A stretch of DNA of 64,000 nucleotides, from positions 3,968,001-4,032,000 of the forward strand of contig NZ_VFPP01000001.1 in assembly GCF_006716745.1 (NCBI RefSeq), given 5' to 3'. Below, piece by piece: positions 56,286 through 64,000 of the stretch. Source of the stretch: Saccharothrix saharensis (lineage in GTDB: Bacteria; Actinomycetota; Actinomycetes; Mycobacteriales; Pseudonocardiaceae). The stretch's first letter is position 1. The number at the start of each line of letters is the position of its first letter. A program made the position numbers and the translations under genes. A model generated the notes under the pieces. That model was not told the origin of the DNA and searched no databases. It was given only the letters and a program-made list of their open reading frames with translations.

Positions 56286-57649
56286 TCCTCCAGCATCTCG
56301 GTGACCAGCGCGGCGATCGGGGAGCGCTCCGACCGCGTCAACGTGACGTGCGCGAACAGCGGGTGGCCCTTCAGCTTCTCGATGACCGCCGCCACCCCGT
56401 CGTGCCGCCCCACGCGCAGGTTGTCACGCTGCGCCACGTCGTGCGTGAGCACGACCCGCGAGTTCGCGCCCAACCGCGACAGCACGGTCAGCAGCACGTT
56501 GCGCTCCAACGACTGCGCCTCGTCCACGATCACGAACGAGTCGTGCAGCGACCGGCCGCGGATGTGGGTCAGCGGCATGACCTCGAGCATGCCGCGGTCC
56601 ATGACCTCCTCGACCACGTCCTGGCTGACCAGCGCGCCGAGCGTGTCGAACACCGCCTGCGCCCACGGCTGCATCTTCTCGCTCTCGGAACCGGGCAGGT
56701 ACCCCAGCTCCTGCCCGCCCACCGCGTACAGCGGGCGGAACACCACGACCTTGCGGTGCTGGCGGCGTTCCATGACCGCCTCCAACCCCGCGCACAGCGC
56801 GAGCGCCGACTTACCCGTGCCGGCCCGTCCGCCCAGCGAGACGATGCCGACCTCGGTGTCCAGCAGCAGGTCCAGCGCGACGCGCTGCTCCGCCGACCGG
56901 CCGTGCAGCCCGAACGCCTCCCGGTCGCCGCGCACCAGCCGCAACCGCTTGTCCGCCGTCACCCGCCCCAAGGCGCTGGACGTGCCCGCCAGCAGCCGCA
57001 ACCCGCTGTGGCACGGCAGCTCGGCCACGTGCGCCAGGTCGAACAGCGCCGGGTCGATCACGGTGTCGCGGTACAGCGCGTCCACGACGGACTGGTCCAC
57101 GTCCAGGTCGGACATGCCCGAGTACCCGGACAGCGTCACGTCGTGCGCCCGGTACTCCTCGGCGGCCAGGCCGACCGCGCCGGCCTTGACCCGCAGCGGC
57201 ATGTCCTTGGTGACCAGCGTGACGGCGTTGCCGTCGGCCGCGAGGTTGAGCGCGCAGGCCAGTATCCGGGCGTCGTTGGAGTCCGTGCGGAAACCCGCGG
57301 GCAGCACCTCCGGGTCGGAGTGGTTGAGCTCGACGCGCAGCGTGCCGCCGTCCTCGCCGATCGGGACCGGGTGGTCCAGCCGGCCGTGCCGCAGGCGCAG
57401 GTCGTCGAGCAGGCGCAGCGCCTCCCGGGCGAACCAGCCCAGTTCGGGGTGGTGCCGCTTGCCCTCCAGCTCGCTGATGACCACGAGCGGCAGCACGACC
57501 TCGTGCTCGGCGAACCGCGTGGTGGCCAGGGGGTCGGAGAGCAGCACGGACGTGTCCACCACGTACGTGTTGACCGTCGGCGCGCCACGGCGCCGGGAAG
57601 TGCTGCGCGATGAGCCTGAGGAACGGCTCGCGGGTCGTCGTGCGTTCAC
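56273..57649 (-). CDS. phoH2: PhoH2: PIN nuclease domain fused to PhoH ATPase
   Basis: 458 residues. N-terminal PIN domain ([20 protein letters not shown], acidic residues in [12 protein letters not shown] and [10 protein letters not shown]) and C-terminal PhoH P-loop ATPase ([20 protein letters not shown], Walker [14 protein letters not shown]). In mycobacteria PhoH2 is an ATP-driven RNA helicase/RNase, paired with an upstream small antitoxin. GTG 57649 follows GAGGGAG. No antitoxin frame is obvious in the 375-bp upstream gap. Confidence 0.95.
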   Translation of the reverse strand: MNARRPASRSSGSSRSTSRRRGAPTVNTYVVDTSVLLSDPLATTRFAEHEVVLPLVVISELEGKRHHPELGWFAREALRLLDDLRLRHGRLDHPVPIGEDGGTLRVELNHSDPEVLPAGFRTDSNDARILACALNLAADGNAVTLVTKDMPLRVKAGAVGLAAEEYRAHDVTLSGYSGMSDLDVDQSVVDALYRDTVIDPALFDLAHVAELPCHSGLRLLAGTSSALGRVTADKRLRLVRGDREAFGLHGRSAEQRVALDLLLDTEVGIVSLGGRAGTGKSALALCAGLEAVMERRQHRKVVVFRPLYAVGGQELGYLPGSESEKMQPWAQAVFDTLGALVSQDVVEEVMDRGMLEVMPLTHIRGRSLHDSFVIVDEAQSLERNVLLTVLSRLGANSRVVLTHDVAQRDNLRVGRHDGVAAVIEKLKGHPLFAHVTLTRSERSPIAALVTEMLEDYAS

Positions 57650-58024
57650 GGCAACTCCCTCACGAACGCGGCACCCGCGTCCGCTCCTCGCTGGGCCAGG
57701 CACCACCCCGATCGACCGGCACGCCGTCTAGCTCAGGCGCACCGACCACGAGGGCCGGGTGCCGGCCCCCTCGCGCATACAGCCACGATCAGGGCCTCCC
57801 TGCGCGGTCCGCAGTGGACGCGTCCCGCCAACCGGAAGTTACCTCCGCAGGTCCCTCTTATGCAGGCAGCCACACAGGTGATTCGTCAATTCGTCACCTC
57901 GCCGCAAAACTGGCGAAAGGTGTCCACACCGGGTGCCCGCGGGCGACACCGGGCCGTCACATCGGCGCAACACCACCTCGTCCACGCAGCTCAGGGCCGG
58001 TGCGGCCGGTCGCGGCCCGGTCGG
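57650..58024 (-). other. Upstream region of phoH2
   Basis: No convincing gene. AGGTGA/TCACCT (57876-57881 and 57894-57899) flank a tandem ATTCGTCA (57881-57896), an operator-like element about 230 bp upstream of phoH2. CATAAG at 57862-57857 on the minus strand could be a -10. This gap also receives the 3' end of the DUF885 gene, so a terminator would be expected. Confidence 0.35.
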
Positions 58025-59263
58025 TCACCCAGGGTCGCGGGACAGCCAGGGCACGCCCGCCGCGACCTCCTCCGCCACCACGGCCGGCACCAGCGGTTCG
58101 TCAAGAAGTCTCAGGTAGCGGTTACCGAGCGTGTCGGTCGGGGCACGCAAGTCGAGCCATGCTCGGATCAGGCGCACGCCCTCCACGTACGTCGTCGTGT
58201 ACGCCCGCCACAGAGGGTCACCGAGGAAGCGCAGCATGTGACGGGCACGGCGTTCGGGGACCAGCAGCCACCGGCACAGGAAGGCCACGACGTCATCCGG
58301 ATGGGCACGCCGGTCGTGGAGCATCAGGGCGGCGTCCTGACGCACGGTGAGCAGCCCGGACAGCGCGCCCTCGACCCGTTCGGACAGCTCGCCGTCCATC
58401 CGCAGGCCCAGGTCGGCCATGACCTCCTCGGCCCAGCGGCCCCAGCCCGGGCCGACCGCGGCGTGCAGGCCGAGCTCGGCCATGCCCTCGGCCATCAGGC
58501 ACTGCGGCGTGTTGATCAGGAACAACGCCTGCTCGGCGTGCCCGCGCTTGCCGACCAGGCCCACCTCCTTGCGGCAGTGCTCGGTGTGGTGACCGGGGTA
58601 GGACTCGTGCGCGACGAGGTGCGGCAGGTTCGACATCCGGTGCCCCAGGTCGGCGTTGATCGCCACGCGGGACCGGAAGCCGCCCAGGTAGTAGTTGAAG
58701 CCGCTCCACGGCTTGTCGGTGACGATCTCGTACTCCACCAGCTCGTCCACCGGCAGCTCGAACCGTTGCCGCACGCGGTCACGCAGCGCGCTGGACAGGG
58801 CGTGCACGGCGGCCTTGAGGCGGCGCGGCGGCACCTCGTCCAGCGCGCGGTGGTCGGCCAGCCGTTCGGCCAGCGTGCCGGGGCCGGGCAGCAGCTCGTC
58901 CAGGCTCGCGTGCGCACGGCGGTAGGTGTCGGGGTGGCCGGGGCGGATGTCGACCTGGAAGTACGCGCGCACCTCGTCGACGAAGCCGACGCGCACGCCC
59001 GCGAGCTTGCGCGCGATCGCCTCGATCGCGGTCAGGTGGGCGTCCAGGAAGCGCTTGCGGTCCGGTGCCAGGTCGGCGCCGGGCAGCTCGCGGCGCAGCA
59101 GCCTGGCCTGCTCGGTCAGCGCGACGGGGTGCGGCCTCGGCTCGACGTCCACGGCCCGGCGCAGCGCCCGGTCGCCGGTGAACGAGTCCACCAGACCGGG
59201 TGACAGCCGATCGAGCCTCAGCCCGAGCAGCAGGTACTCACGCACGATCCGGTCGCCGTCCAC
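58025..59263 (-). CDS. DUF885-family putative zinc peptidase
   Basis: 412 residues. DUF885 proteins are M3/M32-like; the zinc motif is HESYPGHHTEHC (HExxH variant), with ALFLINTPQCLMAEGMAELG carrying the downstream Glu. The full family is often 550-600 residues, but this short actinobacterial form is common. Start uncertain: GTG 59263 precedes DGDRIVREYLLLGLRLDRLS with no clear ribosome site; GTG 59302 is an alternative. No signal peptide, so cytoplasmic. Substrate unknown. Confidence 0.85.
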   Translation of the reverse strand: MDGDRIVREYLLLGLRLDRLSPGLVDSFTGDRALRRAVDVEPRPHPVALTEQARLLRRELPGADLAPDRKRFLDAHLTAIEAIARKLAGVRVGFVDEVRAYFQVDIRPGHPDTYRRAHASLDELLPGPGTLAERLADHRALDEVPPRRLKAAVHALSSALRDRVRQRFELPVDELVEYEIVTDKPWSGFNYYLGGFRSRVAINADLGHRMSNLPHLVAHESYPGHHTEHCRKEVGLVGKRGHAEQALFLINTPQCLMAEGMAELGLHAAVGPGWGRWAEEVMADLGLRMDGELSERVEGALSGLLTVRQDAALMLHDRRAHPDDVVAFLCRWLLVPERRARHMLRFLGDPLWRAYTTTYVEGVRLIRAWLDLRAPTDTLGNRYLRLLDEPLVPAVVAEEVAAGVPWLSRDPG

Positions 59264-59361
59264 GGACTGAAGACCATACGAGAAGACCGCCCGGTTTACC
59301 ACAGCGGAACCGGTCCCACGATTTCTGCGCGCCAAAGGCACCGTAACGAGGGATAACCACC

Positions 59362-59390
59362 TTCGGACGATCACACAATAGTGGTATAGA
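59362..59390 (+). promoter_or_regulatory. Possible promoter of the first small secreted protein
   Basis: TTCGGA (59362-59367) and TATAGA (59385-59390) are 17 nt apart, about 110 nt before the GTG at 59499. Matches to sigma-70 consensus are moderate. Confidence 0.35.
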
Positions 59391-59498
59391 GATCCACATG
59401 GGGCCGGTGGTTCGGTAGTTTGCCCGCTAGACCAACCCGCATCCGGGCTTCCGAGCAGCGCTGGATCGACTGGGGAAACCCACGAACAGGAGTGTGAA

Positions 59499-59837
59499 GT
59501 GCTGAAGAAGGCGAGCACCGTCGTCGCGGCCGTAGCCGGCCTGATGATGGTCGGCGGCCCGGCATTCGCCGTCGCCGGTGAGCCCCACGAACACGGGAAC
59601 GGACAGATCCAGGAGCACTCCGGGACCACCGCGACCGCGATCGGTTCCTGGCAGGTCGTCGAGGACGGCGACGACGGCGACGTGAACGACCAGTTCGGCC
59701 TCCTCAACTTCGCCGACGACTCCGACGTGGCCGGCAACATCAACATCTGCGAGATCGAGGTCAACGCCGTTCTCGGCATCCCGGTCCTGTCCAACAACGA
59801 CGAGAGCCTCTGCCTCAACGCCGACAACGACGGCTGA
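59499..59837 (+). CDS. Small secreted acidic protein (paralogue 1)
   Basis: 112 residues; GTG 59499 with AGGAG. Signal peptide (LKKASTVVAAVAGLMMVGGP, cleavage after AFA). The mature part is acidic and ends in a block shared with the next gene: NDQFGLLNFADDSDVAGNIN, one Cys, EIEVNAVLGIPVLSNNDESL, second Cys. Two Cys may form one disulfide. It recalls actinobacterial small cell-surface proteins (rodlin/chaplin-like in plan), but no close family is claimed. Function unknown. Confidence 0.8.
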   Translation: MLKKASTVVAAVAGLMMVGGPAFAVAGEPHEHGNGQIQEHSGTTATAIGSWQVVEDGDDGDVNDQFGLLNFADDSDVAGNINICEIEVNAVLGIPVLSNNDESLCLNADNDG

Positions 59838-60173
59838 GCGGCACCGCTCCACGTCAAGCCCCCGGTAGGACGCGTTCAGCGGCGGGTCCGAGCCGGAACC
59901 AGTGCGTACACCACGGTGAAAGCCACTGTCGCAATACCGTCGATTGGACGGCTGCGAGCAGGTGGCGCGATGTCGGAACAAGCCCGAAAACTAAAACCGG
60001 AAAACATCGCGTTCACACGATGGTGTCGATCGGATGCAATCCACAGCGCAAGCCGGTAAATTACAGCAGCGAGGGCAAACCGCCTGAGCCGCCAGACTCC
60101 CCGAATGCTCGGAATGAATCGAGCGAGGTTCTGGGCGTCACATCAATTCCCCACTAGAGGAGTGTGTTTCCAC
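59838..60173. other. Relatively AT-rich spacer between the two secreted paralogues
   Basis: No gene above 30 codons that I can support. The stretch 59990-60065 is notably AT-richer than its surroundings (for example AAAACTAAAACCGGAAAAC), which fits a promoter zone for the second paralogue. No terminator hairpin was recognised after the first one. Confidence 0.4.
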
Positions 60174-60509
60174 ATGTTGAAGAAGGCAGGCGCCGTCGCC
60201 ATCGCCGCGGCTGGTCTCATGTTGCTGGGCTCTCCCGCGTTCGCGACCCCGCACGGCGGCGACGACCACGGCAACGAGTACACCGCGGTGGGCGAGCTGC
60301 AGTACTTCGAGGACGCGGACGGTGGCGACACGAACGACCAGTTCGGTCTGATCAACTTCGCGGACGACTCCGACCTGCTGAGCAACCTCAACGTTTGCGA
60401 GGTCGAGGTCAACGTCCTGGCCATCCCGATCCTCTCGAACAACGACGAGAGCCTGTGCATCAACACGGACAACGACGACAACGACTCCCACGGCTACGAC
60501 GGCAACTGA
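60174..60509 (+). CDS. Small secreted acidic protein (paralogue 2)
   Basis: 111 residues; ATG 60174 after AGAGGAG. Signal peptide (LKKAGAVAIAAAGLMLLGSP, AFA cleavage). Shares NDQFGLINFADDSDLLSNLN and EVEVNVLAIPILSNNDESLC with paralogue 1, while the N-terminal mature part differs (His/Asp-rich HGGDDHGNE) and the tail is NDDNDSHGYDGN. A perfect 18-bp terminator follows. Clearly a tandem duplication with diverged ends. His/Asp content could bind metal, but this is speculation. Confidence 0.82.
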   Translation: MLKKAGAVAIAAAGLMLLGSPAFATPHGGDDHGNEYTAVGELQYFEDADGGDTNDQFGLINFADDSDLLSNLNVCEVEVNVLAIPILSNNDESLCINTDNDDNDSHGYDGN

Positions 60510-60538
60510 CCGTTCGTCCGAGTAGGCGTTGATGTTCG

Positions 60539-60578
60539 CCAAGGGCGGTGCACCCCGGTCGGGGTGCACCGCCCTTGG
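60539..60578. terminator. Strong shared terminator
   Basis: Perfect 18-bp stem CCAAGGGCGGTGCACCCC and complement around a GGTC tetraloop, between the second secreted protein (+) and uppS (-). Bidirectional. Confidence 0.85.
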
Positions 60579-60602
60579 GCGTTGCGGCGGGCGTTGCGGG
60601 GG

Positions 60603-61385
60603 CTAGGAGCCGAAGCGGCGGTGCCGGACGGCGTAGTCGCGCAGCGCGCGCAGGAAGTCGGTGCGGCGGAACTCGGGCCAGTAGGCCTCGGTGAACCAGA
60701 ACTCGGAGTGCGCGGACTGCCAGAGCATGAACCCGGACAGCCGCTGCTCGCCCGAGGTGCGGATGAGCAGGTCCGGGTCGGGCTGGCCGGACGTGTAGAG
60801 GTGCTCGGCGATGTGGTCGACGTCGAGGACCTCGGCCAGCTCCTCGATCGTGCCGCCGGACTCGGCGTGCTTCTGCAGCAGCTTGCGGACCGCGTCGGCG
60901 ATCTCCTGCCGGCCGCCGTAGCCGACCGCGACGTTGACCTCCAGGCCCGTGCGGCCCTTGGTGCGCAACGCGGCGGCGGACAGGCGGGCGGCGGTCTCGG
61001 TGGGCAGCATGTCCAGCGCGCCGACGTGCCGGATGCGCCAGGGGTTACCGGGCTCGGCGAGCTCGTCGACGATGTCGGCGATGATGTCGAGCAGCGGTCC
61101 CAGCTCTTCGGCGGGGCGGTTGAGGTTGTCCGTGGACAGCATCCACAGCGTGACGACCTCGACCTCGGCCTCGCGGCACCAGCTCAGCAGTTCCAGGATC
61201 TTGCGCGCGCCGACGCGGTGGCCGTGCGCGACGTCGGTGAAGCCCGCCTCCTTGGCCCACCGGCGGTTGCCGTCGAGCACGACGCCGACGTGGCGTGGTC
61301 GTTGCTTGCCGTCCAGCCAGCGGTTCAGCCGGTATTCGTAGACCGGCAGGAGGAGCTTGTCCTTGATGCGCTCGCGAAGACCCAC
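60603..61385 (-). CDS. uppS: Cis-prenyl (undecaprenyl-type) diphosphate synthase, Rv1086-like
   Basis: 260 residues. Z-prenyltransferase with catalytic Asp 38 in VVLDGNRRWAKE, substrate loop TLWMLSTDNLNRP, and the C-terminal RTSGEQRLSGFMLWQSAHSE motif. Equivalent to the mycobacterial Rv1086 position, where the enzyme makes short Z,E-farnesyl diphosphate that starts decaprenyl phosphate synthesis. Product length cannot be decided here. GTG 61385. Divergent from hemolysin III gene. Confidence 0.95.
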   Translation of the reverse strand: MGLRERIKDKLLLPVYEYRLNRWLDGKQRPRHVGVVLDGNRRWAKEAGFTDVAHGHRVGARKILELLSWCREAEVEVVTLWMLSTDNLNRPAEELGPLLDIIADIVDELAEPGNPWRIRHVGALDMLPTETAARLSAAALRTKGRTGLEVNVAVGYGGRQEIADAVRKLLQKHAESGGTIEELAEVLDVDHIAEHLYTSGQPDPDLLIRTSGEQRLSGFMLWQSAHSEFWFTEAYWPEFRRTDFLRALRDYAVRHRRFGS

Positions 61386-61466
61386 GCTGGAAGAGCGTAC
61401 GCCGGGTGGGCGCGGTCACGCCGCCGTGTGCTGACCGGGTCACCTACGCTCCCGTAACCTCGGTGC

Positions 61467-62138
61467 GTGACCCCGTCGACTCATACCCCGCAGGCCGCGC
61501 TGCGGCCTCGTCTGCGGGGCTGGCTGCACCTCTGGTCGTTCGTGGTGTCCGTGGCGACGGGCGCGACGCTGATCGCCCTGGCCGCGGCCACCGTGTCGGC
61601 GAAGGCCGCGCTGGCGACGTCCGTGTACGGGGTGACGGTGCTCGGCCTGTTCGGCGTGAGCGCGCTGTACCACCGGGTGAACTGGGTGAGCGTGCGGGCG
61701 CGGACGTGGATGAAGCGCCTCGACCACTCGATGATCTTCGTCTTCATCGCCGGCACCTACACCCCGTTCGCCCTGCTGGCGATGCCGCCGGCCACGGGCA
61801 ACGTGGTGCTGATCGTGGTCTGGGCGGGCGCGCTGGGCGGCGTGACGCTGAAACTGGCCTGGCCGCACGCGCCGCGCTGGCTCGGCGTGCCGATCTACAT
61901 CGCGCTGGGCTGGGTGGCCGTCTTCGTCCTGCCGGACCTGCTGCACCACGTCGGCGTGGCCGCTTTGGTCCTGCTGCTGGTCGGCGGCCTGCTCTACACG
62001 GCGGGCGCCATCTTCTACGCGTCCCGCTGGCCCAACCCCTGGCCGGAGGTCTTCGGCTACCACGAGTTCTTCCACGCGGCCACGGTGCTGGCGGCGTTGT
62101 GCCACTACATCGCCATCTGGTTCGCCATCTACTCCTGA
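61467..62138 (+). CDS. Hemolysin III / TrhA-family membrane protein
   Basis: 223 residues, seven membrane helices (PAQR-related HlyIII family). The zinc-site residues are in [28 protein letters not shown] and [18 protein letters not shown]. Family members influence membrane fluidity homeostasis; hemolysis is doubtful. GTG 61467. Pairs with uppS as Rv1085c does in mycobacteria. Confidence 0.94.
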   Translation: MTPSTHTPQAALRPRLRGWLHLWSFVVSVATGATLIALAAATVSAKAALATSVYGVTVLGLFGVSALYHRVNWVSVRARTWMKRLDHSMIFVFIAGTYTPFALLAMPPATGNVVLIVVWAGALGGVTLKLAWPHAPRWLGVPIYIALGWVAVFVLPDLLHHVGVAALVLLLVGGLLYTAGAIFYASRWPNPWPEVFGYHEFFHAATVLAALCHYIAIWFAIYS

Positions 62139-62510
62139 CCAGCGGCTTTGTGGTCGGCCGGTAGTCGTTTCCCGTGATCAGGCCGTCTCCGGGCCGTCAG
62201 GCGGAGCGCCGTGCGCCGGTTCACGTTGCACTGGGGCGAGGTCGTGATTTCCACGGACGAGCCCGTTCCCGACCTGTTGGTGCCCCACGCGGCGCTCACG
62301 GCGCAGCTCGGCCCCTGACCTGCCGCTCCCCTCCGGCGACAGCCGGGAACGCCTCACCCCTGAGGACATGGCCGGTGTCGTCCTCGCCGAGTCTCCCGTG
62401 CACACCTGCTTCGCCTGCCGACAGCGGTTCCGGGTGGTCCACCCGGAGACCGGCCTGGTCTTGTCCGGCGCACGGAGGTCTGACCGGTGGCACCCGTGCC
62501 CACGACGGGG
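62139..62510 (+). other. Gap with one likely small gene and possible coding scrap
   Basis: Besides the 35-residue frame listed separately, a + frame from 62368 reads MAGVVLAESPVHTCFACRQR and continues into antisense of the peptidase gene. Its CxxC could be a fragment of a zinc-ribbon protein, but no family is recognised. No repeat or terminator of note. Confidence 0.35.
62211..62318 (+). CDS. Small unknown protein (35 residues)
   Basis: GTG 62211, with GGCGGAG at four bases, opens VRRFTLHWGEVVISTDEPVP and ends LLVPHAALTAQLGP. Alternating hydrophobic residues suggest a beta hairpin. The good ribosome site and protein-like composition favour coding, but it may be the end of a decayed gene. Not recognised. 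Confidence 0.4.
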   Translation: MRRFTLHWGEVVISTDEPVPDLLVPHAALTAQLGP

Positions 62511-63536
62511 TCAGCCTTCGGACCAGTACGCGGTGAAGGCGGACTCGCTCAGGTGGCGGTGGGGGTTGGTGGTCATGATCTCGTGCAGGGAGCGCAGGAG
62601 GGCGTCGCGGCCGATGGTGGATTCCACGGCGCGGATGCGGGCCAGGTAGGGGGCGTAGGGGTGGTCGGGGAACGGGGTGGACGGGTCCGGGTCCCAGGGG
62701 TGGCCCAGCACGTGCTCGACGAAGAGGCGGCTCAGGTAGACGGCCAGGCCTTCGATCAGGGGCTGGGTGGTGCTGACCAGGTTGCCCGACCACGTGTGCG
62801 CGACTTCGTGGCTGACCACCGTCATCGCCCGAACGGGATCGGTCAGGCGGTCCAGGACGGTGTGGTCGAAGAGGATCAGGCCGGGGGTGGACAGCGCCAG
62901 TGACGACAGGTCGTGGACGAAGACGGCGTCGCACTTCGGGTACGGGAACGGGCCCAGCAGGGTTTCGAAGAATGCGATCGAGGCCTTCACCAGGTCGGCG
63001 ATGGCGGTCCCGTCGACGTGGGCGCGCGACCGCGGCACGTGGACCGAGTCGTGCACTTCCACGAACGGACCCGCCACGGCCGTCACCGTCGCACGGGGGA
63101 TCGGGGCGGTCGGCGCGAACGTCCGCACCTCGCCCGCGTCCACGACCGCGGGACCGTTGGACAGGCACCGCCACGCCGGCGGCACGGTGACGGTCAGCGC
63201 GAACGGTGCGCGTTGCCAGGAGTCGCCGAAGCCGCACATGGTGCGCCGGGGGGTGTCCGGGAAGTTCGTCGCGTACAGGTAGACCTGGCCGTCCACCGGG
63301 TCGACCACCCGCCGGAACCCCCGGTCGCGGAACGGGAACAGCGCCTCGACCCGCAGCACGTTCGGGCCGTCCAGCGGCTCGTCCCACCGCACCGGTCCGC
63401 CGTTCAGGGACGCTTCGAGCACCTCGTCGGCTTCCAGGTCGACGCCCGTGCGCCCGCCCTCGAAGTGGATCGTGGTGCGACCGCGGACCCGCGGCGCGGC
63501 CGGGTCCAGGCGCCAGGCCAGGTCGTAGGACAGCAT
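62511..63536 (-). CDS. M1-family metallopeptidase homologue, atypical active site
   Basis: 341 residues. N-terminal beta domain (residues 1-185), catalytic domain with MTVVSHEVAHTWSGNL (HExxH) and IEGLAVYLSRLF providing the third ligand Glu. Two departures from the family: the Glu lies 14 residues after HEVAH instead of 18, and the GxMEN exopeptidase loop is replaced by LALSTPGLILF. Length is about 100 short of LTA4H-type actinobacterial M1 enzymes. Aminopeptidase activity is therefore doubtful. ATG 63536; 45 bp after the next gene upstream. Confidence 0.85.
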   Translation of the reverse strand: MLSYDLAWRLDPAAPRVRGRTTIHFEGGRTGVDLEADEVLEASLNGGPVRWDEPLDGPNVLRVEALFPFRDRGFRRVVDPVDGQVYLYATNFPDTPRRTMCGFGDSWQRAPFALTVTVPPAWRCLSNGPAVVDAGEVRTFAPTAPIPRATVTAVAGPFVEVHDSVHVPRSRAHVDGTAIADLVKASIAFFETLLGPFPYPKCDAVFVHDLSSLALSTPGLILFDHTVLDRLTDPVRAMTVVSHEVAHTWSGNLVSTTQPLIEGLAVYLSRLFVEHVLGHPWDPDPSTPFPDHPYAPYLARIRAVESTIGRDALLRSLHEIMTTNPHRHLSESAFTAYWSEG

Positions 63537-63581
63537 GACGATCACCCCCGCTCCCCAAGCTAGCGGGAAACGGGGGTGGCG

Positions 63582-64000
63582 TCACGCGAGATCGGGCCCC
63601 TGGGCGCGCAGGTCGTCCACCCTGGTCATGGCCTCGCGCAACTCGGTCAGCCACGCGTCCGCGTGCTCGCCGACCAGCCGCACGGCCCACGCCAGCGCCT
63701 CCGACCGGGACCGCGCCACACCGGCCGCGACCAGCGTGTCCAGCACCATCCGCTCGGGCTGCCGCAACCGCGTCATCACGGGCACCGACAGCGTGGTGAA
63801 CAGCTCCTCCGTGCCGCCGAGCCGCGCGCCCCAGGCGACCTTGCGCCGGTAGCGGTGCTCGGCCTGGCGGGCGATCTCGATCCGCTCGTCCCTGGTCTGC
63901 TCGCGGAACCGGCTGATCCGGCCCGACTCGGCCGCCGCGCGCTCGGCGTCGTCGGCGAACTCGCCCTCCAACGCGGGCAGCGTGCCCACGACCAGGATCT
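63582..64000 (-). CDS. Conserved actinobacterial protein of unknown function (partial)
   Basis: The frame is open to the right edge, so the N-terminus is missing or starts at GTG 63989. About 135-139 residues visible: a helical, Arg-rich protein with ISRFREQTRDERIEIARQAE, EELFTTLSVPVMTRLRQPER and LDTLVAAGVARSRSEALAWA. The last block looks like a ribbon-helix-helix-type tail (SRSEALAWAVRLV). The product resembles hypothetical proteins of other actinomycetes; no function assigned. May be co-transcribed with the M1 homologue. Confidence 0.75.
   Translation of the reverse strand, partial: ILVVGTLPALEGEFADDAERAAAESGRISRFREQTRDERIEIARQAEHRYRRKVAWGARLGGTEELFTTLSVPVMTRLRQPERMVLDTLVAAGVARSRSEALAWAVRLVGEHADAWLTELREAMTRVDDLRAQGPDLA

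Overview
The base composition, GTG-rich starts and gene content point to a high-GC actinomycete of the Pseudonocardiales (Saccharothrix/Actinosynnema/Lentzea type). The order ychF, DUF6542, ispH, lipid-droplet-associated protein, xseA, xseB, glpX, fumC, phoH2, short-chain Z-prenyl synthase, hemolysin III recalls the Mycobacterium tuberculosis Rv1112 to Rv1085c block. Here it is opened up by accessory genes. No rRNA, tRNA, CRISPR array, prophage or insertion sequence was seen.

Layout. 1-4.8 kb: peptide/nickel-type ABC uptake genes (a permease cut by the window edge and two family-5 binding lipoproteins). 5-9.7 kb: typA, a small Cys/Lys-rich protein beside a possible iron box, a YCII protein, trpS behind a tryptophan leader peptide and attenuator, and a START-like/NUDIX fusion. 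9.7-14.9 kb: a two-component system divergent from a LolA-like protein and an ABC exporter, with paired 11-bp-spaced direct repeats between them. 15-17 kb: a decayed acetyltransferase and a large secreted protein. 17-20.8 kb: thiBPQ under a TPP riboswitch. 20.9-25.8 kb: pterin dehydratase, a GT87 mannosyltransferase, a tiny membrane protein, ychF and the Ada/AlkA-Ogt alkylation repair pair. 25.8-33.8 kb: a pentapeptide-repeat protein, DUF6542, rmuC, sbcDC and a secreted beta-propeller lectin. 33.9-40.4 kb: an AfsR/SARP regulator, MerR-VOC and an ABC exporter. 40.7-45.2 kb: ispH, xseAB and glpX. 45.3-50.8 kb: a secreted trypsin-fold protease, two tandem L,D-transpeptidases, a flavin oxidoreductase, fumC, an EamA exporter and a MocR regulator. 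52-64 kb: ligB, guaB1, a Pr6Pr membrane protein, phoH2, a DUF885 protein, two tandem small secreted proteins, uppS, hemolysin III, an aberrant M1 peptidase and a gene cut by the right edge.

The most interesting signals are mainly non-coding. (1) A complete ribosome-mediated attenuator precedes trpS (7620-7722). (2) A repeat family built around GTCGAACGCTCAGG fills two 3'-to-3' intergenic gaps (8728-8872 and 49747-49830) and abuts or contains the stop codons of the flanking genes. (3) Phased 11-bp repeats lie in the two-component intergenic region and upstream of the SARP gene. (4) Several conserved protein families appear to carry in-frame internal deletions: a GNAT enzyme, the AlkA glycosylase domain, a Pr6Pr protein and an M1 peptidase.
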